Position numbers and translations under genes: made by a program | The notes under the pieces: generated by a model | The model's input: only the letters and a program-made list of their open reading frames with translations | Told to the model about the DNA's origin: nothing | Databases searched by the model: none | Shown: in pieces, positions 7,530-15,683 of the stretch | How positions within the stretch are numbered: the first letter of the stretch is position 1 | Layout: every line of letters starts with the position of its first letter | From: UBA4971 sp029551185 | GTDB lineage: Bacteria; Bacillota; SHA-98; UBA4971 | Direction of reading: 5' to 3' | DNA length: 64,000 nucleotides | Assembly (NCBI GenBank): GCA_035593725.1 | Contig: DAOSZN010000010.1 | Location: forward strand, 11,174 to 75,173

Positions 7530-8283
7530 ACTGAAAAGAGGTATGAAAAACCACTTGGCATATCCGGTTCAGGCTGCGTGTGAAATCATTACCGTGATAT
7601 TCATTGCAATAGTCATACCGTCATTTACGGAAGGGTCTTTTCCCAGGGGCATCTCAGGCGTTGCGGTGGAAAGGCCGGAAAAGATCACTGCGTTTATCAT
7701 GGTTTTTATTGCGCTCATCGGTCTTCAGATTGTCCATCGGGTGGTGAGGGAAGAGTCAGATCTTGGAACCCTTGAGCAATTGTGCCTTTCGCCCATTGGG
7801 TTGCCTTCTCTCATAATGTTCCGTTGTGCTGCTGACACCATCAGGATGGCGCCGATTGTCCTAATAGTCGCAGGGATGGTTTCACCGCGTCAACAACTGG
7901 GCCAAATCCTTGTTATGGTGCCTGTGATCATCTTCTTCATGAACATAGGTATGCTTGGAATGGGTTTTTTGCTGGGTTCTCTTACGCTTGTTGCCAAACG
8001 CACCGGATTCATCCCGAACCTGGCAAGCCTTGCCTTATTACCGTTTGCCTTGTCTCCTTCCGGTGAAATGCCGTACATACTGAAAATTGCAGGCTCGATC
8101 GTGCCTTTTGCCCATGGGGTCAGATTAATGGAGCCTACGCTTAAAGGCTCTCCTGTTGCCTTATGGATACCGGATCTTCTCAAGCTGTGCCTTTTGAGTT
8201 GTTCATGGCTTATCCTTGGTATCCGGTGTTTCGTCATGGCTGAAAGATTTGCCAGACAGAGGGGGCTGCTTGGGAAACACTGA
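7501..8283 (+). CDS. ABC-2 type transporter permease
   Basis: A 260-residue integral membrane protein with about six hydrophobic segments (for example IITVIFIAIVIPSF near 25, MVFIALIGLQIVHRVV near 65, MVPVIIFFMNIGMLGMGFLL near 138, and a last one near 230). REESDLGTLEQLCLSPI after the second segment is the typical cytoplasmic coupling region of ABC-2 permeases. ATG 7501 lies within the ATPase gene. It completes the export unit of the putative RiPP locus. Confidence 0.85.
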   Translation: MTGPAILWAELKRGMKNHLAYPVQAACEIITVIFIAIVIPSFTEGSFPRGISGVAVERPEKITAFIMVFIALIGLQIVHRVVREESDLGTLEQLCLSPIGLPSLIMFRCAADTIRMAPIVLIVAGMVSPRQQLGQILVMVPVIIFFMNIGMLGMGFLLGSLTLVAKRTGFIPNLASLALLPFALSPSGEMPYILKIAGSIVPFAHGVRLMEPTLKGSPVALWIPDLLKLCLLSCSWLILGIRCFVMAERFARQRGLLGKH

Positions 8284-8309
8284 AAAAGATTCGGCAAAGG
8301 GGGATTCTC

Positions 8310-8513
8310 TTGAGTTCTGATTCTTTGGAATTTGGGCTGATGCAAGCATGCCTTAGTTTGAGCCGAATATGCGCAAAGGAAGCAATATGGGTTAATTCGC
8401 CCGGTTCCAAATTGACCCTTATTCAACACGCAATCTGCTTCTTGGATATCGCCTGCCAATTCAAGTCTTCTACTAATAGCAGACTGTTTGCTGTTGGGCG
8501 CATTGCGAAGTAG
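8310..8513 (+). CDS. Possible small Cys-containing protein, unverified
   Basis: A 67-codon frame starting at TTG with AAAGGGGGA five bases upstream, in the 301-bp gap after the permease. Its product has four Cys and no recognised domain. It could be a last gene of the peptide locus (immunity or a second peptide) or a chance frame. Nothing else was seen in 8284-8584. Confidence 0.22.
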   Translation: MSSDSLEFGLMQACLSLSRICAKEAIWVNSPGSKLTLIQHAICFLDIACQFKSSTNSRLFAVGRIAK

Positions 8514-8584
8514 CAGGAATCGACTCCCCGTTAGAGAAGAAACAGAGTAAGATTTTTCTGCGCCTGAACAACGGGGGGAACAGA

Positions 8585-11320
8585 GTGATAAAACGATTCT
8601 TATCCATTCTTGTATTGATATTGCTGGCTGTCATAGTTGTCTTTTCGCGTCCGCTCGCAGGTATTTTTACTGATATATTATGGTTTGACAACCTTGGTTA
8701 CCTAAGTGCGTTCTTGATTCCCATTTCATCAAAACTGATTACAGGAATCATTGCCGGCCTGGTATCCTTTGTATTTCTATATGCTAATCTCAGTTTTACA
8801 GCAAGGAGAATAGGCAAATCCCGACGTGTTGCTGAACGCTATCCTGACGCTCCTCCTGAGCAAATGGCAAGGTCTATCCGCCGCACATTCCTGGTGTTTG
8901 CGATTTTGGCTGCGGTGCTTGCAGGAGCTGCCATGTCATCTCAGTGGTTGACAGTCCAAACCTTCTTGAACCGGACTGCCACAGGTATTACGGATCCCCT
9001 CTTTGACATGGATGAGGGTTATTACTTGTTTGTTCTACCATTTCAGCTCATAGTGTATCGGATGTCAATTTCTCTTGTCGTTGCTGCTCTTGTAGGAGTT
9101 CTTGCTCTTTATATGTTCACAGGTTCTATTCATATAAAGGGCTTATGGAGTGGCGAAGGGGAAGGGGCAGCCAAGTTCCATGTAGGAGCCCTGGCAGCAG
9201 CGGCCTTATTCCTCAAGGCATGGGGATATAGACTTCAAGCCCTTACTTTAGTGTATTCCACCAGGGGAGTGGTATTCGGGGCCGGTTTCACAGATGTGCA
9301 TGCCCTCCTTCCCGGGCTTCGTATCCTTGCTGTTCTGGCGATTGTCCTTGGAATCCTGGTGCTTGTCAGTGTATTTGTACGCACCCGGAAACTCTTGATT
9401 ACGACCGCAGTGGTTTTTGTCGCTTGCTCATTTATCCTCGGCGGAGTATTCCCCGACCTTGTTCAGAAGTTCGCTGTTGAGCCCAGCGAGTTGTCAAGGG
9501 AAACGCCTTACATTGCGTATAATATTGAGTCCACCCGCAGAGCTTTCGGCTTGGATAAAATAACTGTCAAGTCTTTAGATGTCAATAATGATCTCACATT
9601 CGAGACGCTTGCTGAGGAACATAAGGATACAATAGAAAACATAAGACTCTGGGACTGGCGTTCACTGGGCCAGACTTACGGGCAGCTCCAGGAGATCCGG
9701 GCTTACTATGATTTCTATGATATAGACTTAGATAGGTACCCGGTAGGAGATAGAACCCTGCAGATGGCATTATCAGCCCGGGAACTGTCTTTGAGTCTCC
9801 TTCCGTCACAAGCCAGGACTTGGGTCAGTGAGCACTTAGTATATACTCACGGCTATGGACTTGCCATGAGCCCAACCGGCGAAGTTTCAAAAGAAGGGCT
9901 TCCTAAGTTTACCATCTCGGATATCCCACCACGATCATCTTATCCCGGATTCGATGTGACCCGGCCTGAGCTCTATTATGGCGAGAAGACCGATAGTTAT
10001 GTCATAGTCAACACTGCCTCAAAGGAGTTTGATTACCCTGAAGGAGATTCCAACGCATATACGGTCTACGAAGGGACAGGAGGGGTTCAGCTCTCCTCGT
10101 TAATCCGAAGAATAGCTTTTGCACTGCGCTTTGGCACTTCCAAGCTGTTATTCTCTGCAGATATCGGTCCGGAGAGCCGTGTGCTGTTTGATCGGAACAT
10201 AAAGGATCGGGTGAAGAAAATCGCGCCGTTTCTTAAGTACGATGAAGATCCTTATCTCGTCTTGGTTGACGGCAGGCTTTTTTGGATGTGGGACGCATAT
10301 ACAGTGAGCAGGCTTTATCCGTATTCCCAGCCTACCTATGAAGGTTTCAACTATATCCGAAATTCTGCAAAAATCGTAATAGACGCCTACAGCGGGGATG
10401 TCACCTTCTATCTGTTCGATCCTTCTGACCCTATTGCTAAGACCCTGTCAAAGATTTTCAAGGGGCTGTTTAAGCCTTTTGATGACATGCCTGACGCTCT
10501 TAAGGCGCATGTGCGTTACCCTGCGGACCTCTTTGAGATCCAATCACGAGTGCTTTGTCTCTATCACATGACCAGGCCTGACACATTCTATAACACGGGA
10601 GACAGCTGGGAATTCCCTGTGGAAGTCTACGGGCAGGAGCGTGTCGAGGTATCGCCTTACTATGTGTTCATGAAAACACCCGGAGAGGAGCAGGCAGAGT
10701 ACCTGTTAATCTTGCCTTTTGTACCTTCAGGCAAAGATAATATGATCGGATGGCTCATGGCAAGGTGCGATGTACCGCGCTTAGGAGAGCTGGTTTTGTA
10801 CACTTTCCCCAAGGACAGACTAGTATATGGGCCGATGCAGGTTGAATCCAGAATAGACCAGCACCCTGAAATATCCCAAGCCTTGACTCTCTGGAGCCAA
10901 CGGGGATCTAAGGTCGTCAGAGGCAATCTCTTGGTAATCCCTATCGAGCGTTCTCTCTTATATGTGGAGCCTCTCTACCTTTTGGCTGAACGGAGTGAGT
11001 TGCCGGAACTAAGGAGAGTGATCGTCGCGTTCGGGGACTCAGTAGCTATGGGAAATACGTTGGAAGACGCTCTTCGATCAGTTTTTGCTGCAGTATCCGG
11101 CGATGTCCGAAGAGCTGAAGTCAGAGAGACTGTGGGCTCCGGTCTTCAGGATGTTGTCCCTAAGGCACAAGATTTGACTGTGCGGGCATTAGTGGAAGAT
11201 GCCATCAGAGCTTACGAAGAAGCTGACAAGTATCTCAGCCAAGGGGATTTTGCAGGATTCGGAGAGTCCCTGGCCGAACTCGGAAGATTGCTTGAGGAGC
11301 TGAAAGAGAGGACGGAGTAG
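8585..11320 (+). CDS. UPF0182 family large membrane protein
   Basis: A 911-residue protein of the conserved UPF0182 (COG1615) family. The N-terminal third has about seven membrane segments (IKRFLSILVLILLAVIVV at residue 2 and others to about residue 290). A large, probably extracytoplasmic domain follows (SRETPYIAYNIESTRRAFGL near 305; ETDPY/DEDPYLVLVDGRLFWMWDAYT near 560; PYYVFMKTPGEEQAEYLL near 690). The C-terminal about 60 residues are charged and helical. GTG 8585 has GGGGGGAA upstream. The function is unknown across the family. The glycosylase gene follows after only 2 bases. Confidence 0.9.
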   Translation: MIKRFLSILVLILLAVIVVFSRPLAGIFTDILWFDNLGYLSAFLIPISSKLITGIIAGLVSFVFLYANLSFTARRIGKSRRVAERYPDAPPEQMARSIRRTFLVFAILAAVLAGAAMSSQWLTVQTFLNRTATGITDPLFDMDEGYYLFVLPFQLIVYRMSISLVVAALVGVLALYMFTGSIHIKGLWSGEGEGAAKFHVGALAAAALFLKAWGYRLQALTLVYSTRGVVFGAGFTDVHALLPGLRILAVLAIVLGILVLVSVFVRTRKLLITTAVVFVACSFILGGVFPDLVQKFAVEPSELSRETPYIAYNIESTRRAFGLDKITVKSLDVNNDLTFETLAEEHKDTIENIRLWDWRSLGQTYGQLQEIRAYYDFYDIDLDRYPVGDRTLQMALSARELSLSLLPSQARTWVSEHLVYTHGYGLAMSPTGEVSKEGLPKFTISDIPPRSSYPGFDVTRPELYYGEKTDSYVIVNTASKEFDYPEGDSNAYTVYEGTGGVQLSSLIRRIAFALRFGTSKLLFSADIGPESRVLFDRNIKDRVKKIAPFLKYDEDPYLVLVDGRLFWMWDAYTVSRLYPYSQPTYEGFNYIRNSAKIVIDAYSGDVTFYLFDPSDPIAKTLSKIFKGLFKPFDDMPDALKAHVRYPADLFEIQSRVLCLYHMTRPDTFYNTGDSWEFPVEVYGQERVEVSPYYVFMKTPGEEQAEYLLILPFVPSGKDNMIGWLMARCDVPRLGELVLYTFPKDRLVYGPMQVESRIDQHPEISQALTLWSQRGSKVVRGNLLVIPIERSLLYVEPLYLLAERSELPELRRVIVAFGDSVAMGNTLEDALRSVFAAVSGDVRRAEVRETVGSGLQDVVPKAQDLTVRALVEDAIRAYEEADKYLSQGDFAGFGESLAELGRLLEELKERTE

Positions 11321-11322
11321 GT

Positions 11323-12243
11323 TTGGTAAAAGTTGTGGTGGAATCCGACGGTTGTGATGTACGGTTCTCGAAAATAGCCCCATTTAGCCTTAAAGACACC
11401 CTCATGTGTGGCCAGGCGTTTAGATGGAAAAGCACAAGCAATGACCTTTGCGCGTATACCGGTGTCGTTAAAGGAAAAGTCCTTAAGGTCAGGCAGGAGG
11501 ATGACTGCTTGATCTTAGAAGGCCCGGTGGATGAAGACACTGTGCGTATGACCTTGGATTACTTCGCTCTTGATGTTGATTTGGGAGAGATTGAGAATAA
11601 GCTGAGGGAAATTGACCCGGCAGTCGGTACTGCAATTGACTTTGCTCCCGGAATACGCCTTCTCAGGCAGGATCCTTGGGAAGCGATGGTAACCTTTATT
11701 ATCTCAGCGCGAAACTCTATGCCTCTTATTCGTCGATCCGTGGAGCTTTTGGCTGAAAAACACGGGGTTCCGATTTCTGAAAGGCGTCAGGGAGACTCCT
11801 GTGACGTGCATTTTAGCTTTCCAAGCCCTAAGATGTTGGCGGAAGCAGCTGTTGAAGAGCTCCTGGAGTGCAGGACAGGTTTTAAGGCGCCTTATATAAG
11901 AGAGGCTGCGGAAAGGATTGCGTTCGGGGGTTTTGATCTGTACGGAGTCGGGGATTTGGAATACGAGGAAGCAAAGAGTAAACTCATGGAATTTAAGGGA
12001 GTGGGCAGCAAAGTAGCTGACTGTATCCTCTTGTTCGCTTTCGGGTTTTATCAGGCATTTCCTATAGATGTATGGGTTACCCGAATTATGCGCTATCTTT
12101 ATTTTGACAGCAAGAAGGTGCCGCTTCGTGTCATTTCAGAATTTGCCCATGAAAAATTCGGCGATTTAGCCGGATATGCCCAACAGTACCTGTTCTATTA
12201 CGCCAGAAACAAGCTGGGCCCGGAGATACGTGGGCTTGAGTAA
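11323..12243 (+). CDS. OGG1-type 8-oxoguanine DNA glycosylase/AP lyase
   Basis: A 306-residue HhH-GPD glycosylase that removes 8-oxoguanine from DNA. The N-terminal OGG domain shows FSLKDTLMCGQAFRW. The helix-hairpin-helix with the catalytic lysine is FKGVGSKVADCILLFAFG near residues 224-241, followed by the catalytic aspartate in FPIDVWVTRIM. The length fits bacterial OGG1 proteins. The TTG start has GGACGGAG upstream and is coupled to the UPF0182 gene. A riboswitch-controlled purine-type deaminase lies 9 kb upstream, but no operon link exists. Confidence 0.88.
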   Translation: MVKVVVESDGCDVRFSKIAPFSLKDTLMCGQAFRWKSTSNDLCAYTGVVKGKVLKVRQEDDCLILEGPVDEDTVRMTLDYFALDVDLGEIENKLREIDPAVGTAIDFAPGIRLLRQDPWEAMVTFIISARNSMPLIRRSVELLAEKHGVPISERRQGDSCDVHFSFPSPKMLAEAAVEELLECRTGFKAPYIREAAERIAFGGFDLYGVGDLEYEEAKSKLMEFKGVGSKVADCILLFAFGFYQAFPIDVWVTRIMRYLYFDSKKVPLRVISEFAHEKFGDLAGYAQQYLFYYARNKLGPEIRGLE

Positions 12244-12414
12244 GATTCACAGGCTTCGACTTGCTGTATGGTAAGTGATGGGAAAGGCGTATCTTGTCAA
12301 TATGAGTAGAAGGAATAGAATATGAGCATAGAGAATTAAGTTACGAAATACATTCTTCGTTCTTGCTTGACTGAATTTCTTTGGGAATCTTGACTATGGC
12401 CAGGAGGAGTTTTT

Positions 12415-12507
12415 ATGGCAGGAAAAGTCCCATCGAAGAAGGAAAAAAAGAAGCCTAAGAAGCAAAAACCTGAGCAGGTTAAATCCCAAAACATATCAAA
12501 AATATGA
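12415..12507 (+). CDS. Very small lysine-rich protein
   Basis: A 30-codon ORF (MAGKVPSKKEKKKPKKQKPE at the start) with an excellent RBS (CAGGAGGAG, spacing about 6). Eleven of its residues are lysine. No family is recognised; it resembles small basic nucleic-acid-binding or ribosome-associated peptides. It sits 59 bases upstream of the MreB-family gene, probably on the same transcript. The rest of the gap 12244-12414 holds nothing recognisable. Confidence 0.5.
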   Translation: MAGKVPSKKEKKKPKKQKPEQVKSQNISKI

Positions 12508-12566
12508 TTTCTCATGAAACAGTGAGTTTTTTGCTTAGGTAATAAACATAGAAGGAGTAGAAGGGC

Positions 12567-13604
12567 GTGGCGCGTAGAAGAAACGGATTATTTGTCAAAG
12601 ATATGGCTATAGATCTTGGTACCGCAAACTCTCTTGCATATGTTGCAGGACGGGGCGTGGTTATAATTGAACCTTCGGTGGTCGCTATAGATGAGATATC
12701 AAATGAGGTAATTGCCGTAGGCGATGAAGCGAAGAGGATGATAGGTAGAACACCCGGCGCTATCCGTGCGGTACGGCCTTTGAAACAGGGGGTAATTGCC
12801 AGCTTTGATATGACAAAGCATCTTCTCCGCCATCTGATTCTGCGTGGTTGCAGAGGAAGGATGATTGTCAGGCCACGCGTTATTGTTTCAGTCCCTGCAT
12901 ATGTAACTGAAGTTGAGCGTCGTGCAGTAATCGATGCTACCGTTGAGGCAGGCGCAAGAGCTGCGTTCTTAATTGAAGAGCCGGTTGCTGCAGCTATCGG
13001 TGTAGGGCTTCCTGTCCAGGAACCTACAGGCAGTATGGTAGTGGACATAGGAGGAGGCATGACTAACTCAGCGGTCATCTCGTTGGGAGGCATTGTGTCA
13101 GGCCGTTCTGCCAGAGTCGGCGGGGATGACATGGATGAGGCTATTATCAAATACGTCCGAAAGAACTACAACCTTATGATAGGGGAACGGACCGCTGAGG
13201 ATATAAAGACTAACATCGGATCAGTCTGGCCTCTGGATGAGGAACTCTCTATGGAAGTCCGAGGCAGAGACTATGTAACCGGACTGCCAAAGGGAATAAC
13301 CTTATCATCGGTTGAAGTCCGGGACGCTTTGGCTGAACCTATGGCTGTTATTGCCGGCGGTGTCAGGAGCACGCTGGAAGATACCCCTCCCGAGCTTGTA
13401 GGAGATATCATAGATAGAGAGATTGTCGTCACAGGCGGCGGCGCTTTGCTTCGTGGCATAGATAAGTATTTTGCGAAGGAAACCGGCATTCGTGTCAAAT
13501 GTGTGGAGAATCCCTTATTGAGTGTTGTGACAGGCGCAGGCAGGGCTCTCGAGGAGATCGATCTTTTGGAGAGAATCGCAACTGCCGGAAGTAAGGCGAA
13601 ATAG
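12567..13604 (+). CDS. mreB: MreB/Mbl-family bacterial actin
   Basis: A 345-residue actin-fold ATPase. Phosphate-1 motif is MAIDLGTANSLAYV near residue 13, phosphate-2 MVVDIGGGMTNSAVIS near 158, and the adenosine motif VVTGGGALLRGIDKYF near 290. It matches the size of MreB/Mbl, which form membrane-bound filaments guiding lateral wall synthesis. GTG 12567 follows GAAGGAG. There is no mreC/mreD next to it, as is usual for an Mbl-like solitary paralogue, so mreB should be read as a family name. Confidence 0.85.
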   Translation: MARRRNGLFVKDMAIDLGTANSLAYVAGRGVVIIEPSVVAIDEISNEVIAVGDEAKRMIGRTPGAIRAVRPLKQGVIASFDMTKHLLRHLILRGCRGRMIVRPRVIVSVPAYVTEVERRAVIDATVEAGARAAFLIEEPVAAAIGVGLPVQEPTGSMVVDIGGGMTNSAVISLGGIVSGRSARVGGDDMDEAIIKYVRKNYNLMIGERTAEDIKTNIGSVWPLDEELSMEVRGRDYVTGLPKGITLSSVEVRDALAEPMAVIAGGVRSTLEDTPPELVGDIIDREIVVTGGGALLRGIDKYFAKETGIRVKCVENPLLSVVTGAGRALEEIDLLERIATAGSKAK

Positions 13605-13647
13605 GAATTGTCACAAGCGTCCCGATTTTTGTCAGATGGAATTGAAG

Positions 13648-13680
13648 AGCCAACATAAGGTTTGATTCCTTATATTGGCT
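13648..13680. terminator. Bidirectional terminator-like hairpin
   Basis: The arms AGCCAACATAAGG and CCTTATATTGGCT around TTTGATT form a long stem with one mismatch, placed between the convergent mreB-type gene and the symporter gene. There is no clean T-run on either side. Confidence 0.6.
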
Positions 13681-13711
13681 CAAGTTGTCTTGGTACAACC
13701 TCAATCATAAA

Positions 13712-15121
13712 CTATGCGGCAGTTGTCTTCTTATCAACTTTCTGGGATTGGGTTGCCAATGATACTACTATGAATATGACAAGGGATATCAAGGCCGCGT
13801 ATATTTCCACAGGCGCACCGAAGATATTGGCTTTTGTCAGTATGCCCCAGAGGGCTACGATAGATCCGATTATCAGTGATGCCAAGGCTCCTTCTCTTGT
13901 AGCTGATTTCCATATAACCCCGCCCATGACAGGCACAAATACGCCTGCACTGTACATTGTGTACGAGTATATAAGCGCATCTATTATTCCGGGCATTATA
14001 AGTGCGATAAGAAGGCCTAATATTCCCAGTAAGATTGTGAAGTTCCTGGATATTGCAAGAAGCTTCTTTTCGTCTTTTATCTCGTCCACTTTGAACGTCT
14101 CTATCCAAAAGTCTTTCACTATATGGGATGTAGCTGCGGTTAAAAGAGAGTCGGCAGTTGACATTATGGCGGCCAGTATGGCAGCTAAAACTATTCCCCC
14201 AGCTACCGGATTCATCAGATTCTGTACTACCCAAGGGAAAGCATTGCCTCCTGTTTCCAGATCTGACAGCGCTCGTGCCCCCATGCCGATGATCGTCGGG
14301 AAGAATGCGACTACTACCAGGATAATACCGCCGATTATCGATGCTGACTTAGCCACCTTCGCGTCTTTTGCCGCGAACAGTCTTTGATAAAAGTCCTGGC
14401 CGATGAGGGTGTACATTACCGTGGGAAGTAGGAGCCACATGATGCTGGATGTGCCGAGACCCCAAAAACTGAAGTAACCGGGTTTTACCCCTTTTGCCAC
14501 AAGTGTCGCGGAAAGGGCTGCCATTCCGCCGGCGTTCGAAACGACCAAAGCAGCAGCTAATATCACACCAAGGGTTGCCAGTATCAATTGAACTGCATCA
14601 GTTATTGTAACTGCCCAGAGGCCGCCTAATGCAGTGTAAACAATAAAGACGAGTGTAGCGATGACGGCGCCGGTATTGCCTGTAATACCCAATATGCTCA
14701 ATGCGCTTCTTGCCGAAAGCACCATGGCTGCCAGTATCCCTACCAGCGCAACGAGGGAAAGAAGCGAGCCCAGTATTCTTATGGTCTTTCCGCCGTATCT
14801 TTGCTCAAGGTAATCAGGTACAGTATAAAGTGCCAGGTCCCTGAACTTGCCTGCAGTGGCAAAGCCCAAAAGGAGGATGCCTATACCGCAGGACACACCA
14901 TACCATGCGCCTGACCACCCATACAGAAAGCCGTATTCACTGCCGCCCATAACCATCCCACCGCCGAAATGGGTGGCTGCAAGGGTGGCTGCACACATTG
15001 GAATCCCGAGTCTTCTGCCTGCCAGGAGAAAGTCAGTCATGCCTTTAATGTAACGCTTGTTGGACCACCAACCAATTGCCAGCATTGCCAACATATAGAC
15101 AGCCACTATAAAAAGAATCAT
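13712..15121 (-). CDS. Sodium:solute symporter family (SSS) transporter
   Basis: A 469-residue membrane transporter of the SSS family with about 13 hydrophobic segments. It begins directly with MILFIVAVYMLAMLAIGWW and has the family signature DFLLAGRRLGIPMCAATLAA near residue 31 and GQDFYQRLFAAKDAKVAKSA near 225. The ATG has ACGGAGGT upstream. Substrates in this family include sugars, amino acids, pantothenate and carboxylates; none can be chosen here. It is divergent from the sigma-54 activator gene, which may control it. Confidence 0.88.
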   Translation of the reverse strand: MILFIVAVYMLAMLAIGWWSNKRYIKGMTDFLLAGRRLGIPMCAATLAATHFGGGMVMGGSEYGFLYGWSGAWYGVSCGIGILLLGFATAGKFRDLALYTVPDYLEQRYGGKTIRILGSLLSLVALVGILAAMVLSARSALSILGITGNTGAVIATLVFIVYTALGGLWAVTITDAVQLILATLGVILAAALVVSNAGGMAALSATLVAKGVKPGYFSFWGLGTSSIMWLLLPTVMYTLIGQDFYQRLFAAKDAKVAKSASIIGGIILVVVAFFPTIIGMGARALSDLETGGNAFPWVVQNLMNPVAGGIVLAAILAAIMSTADSLLTAATSHIVKDFWIETFKVDEIKDEKKLLAISRNFTILLGILGLLIALIMPGIIDALIYSYTMYSAGVFVPVMGGVIWKSATREGALASLIIGSIVALWGILTKANIFGAPVEIYAALISLVIFIVVSLATQSQKVDKKTTAA

Positions 15122-15683
15122 GCCTGCACCTCCGTTTCGGAAGATTCACTCTCCTAAACATATGGGGAAAAAACGTTCCGGATACCGGATAGAGATGGAT
15201 TCACACCTCCTTTGACTTTAATTGACCTCTCATCTTAGAGTCTACTCTTGATTTTGCATATTATATTGCAGATAATAGTCATGCTGCAAGAATATGGGAA
15301 GAAAATAGTGGGATAGTCTTTCCATGTAGCTTTCTAGATAATTGTTGTTTTCGGTGTAGTCTATCTATTCTATATTAGCAGTAATTTTCCTTCGAAATAT
15401 TCAATGTATATTAGCGTCAGATATTAAGTTCTGTATTTATGAAATGTCGAAATAAAATAGGATTCCGGTAGTACAAGCATGTGGCTGTAAATGCATTTTT
15501 CCATAATCCGCCCGGCGATTGTGTTTCGTCAATTTGCCGGTGTTGATTTCATCGCCATGTCCGACATTATTGTGTTTCTAAGATTTTTTGTCGTATGACA
15601 AGGAGTTTTGGTAAACGTAAAAGAAGTAAAAATCAAGCTCTTTTTCGGAAACGGCAACTGTGAATAAGGGGAGAATAATTAAT
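15122..15683. other. Divergent intergenic region (562 bp), AT-rich
   Basis: Lies between the symporter and the sigma-54 activator and must hold both promoters. It is clearly AT-richer than its neighbours. A small palindrome TTGTCGTATGACAA occurs near 15589. No -24/-12 element could be identified on either strand, and no ORF with an RBS is present. Confidence 0.5.

Noticed and set aside
13662..14387. 241-codon + strand frame inside the symporter gene
   Set aside because: It mirrors the minus-strand transporter gene, which has clear family motifs and an RBS.
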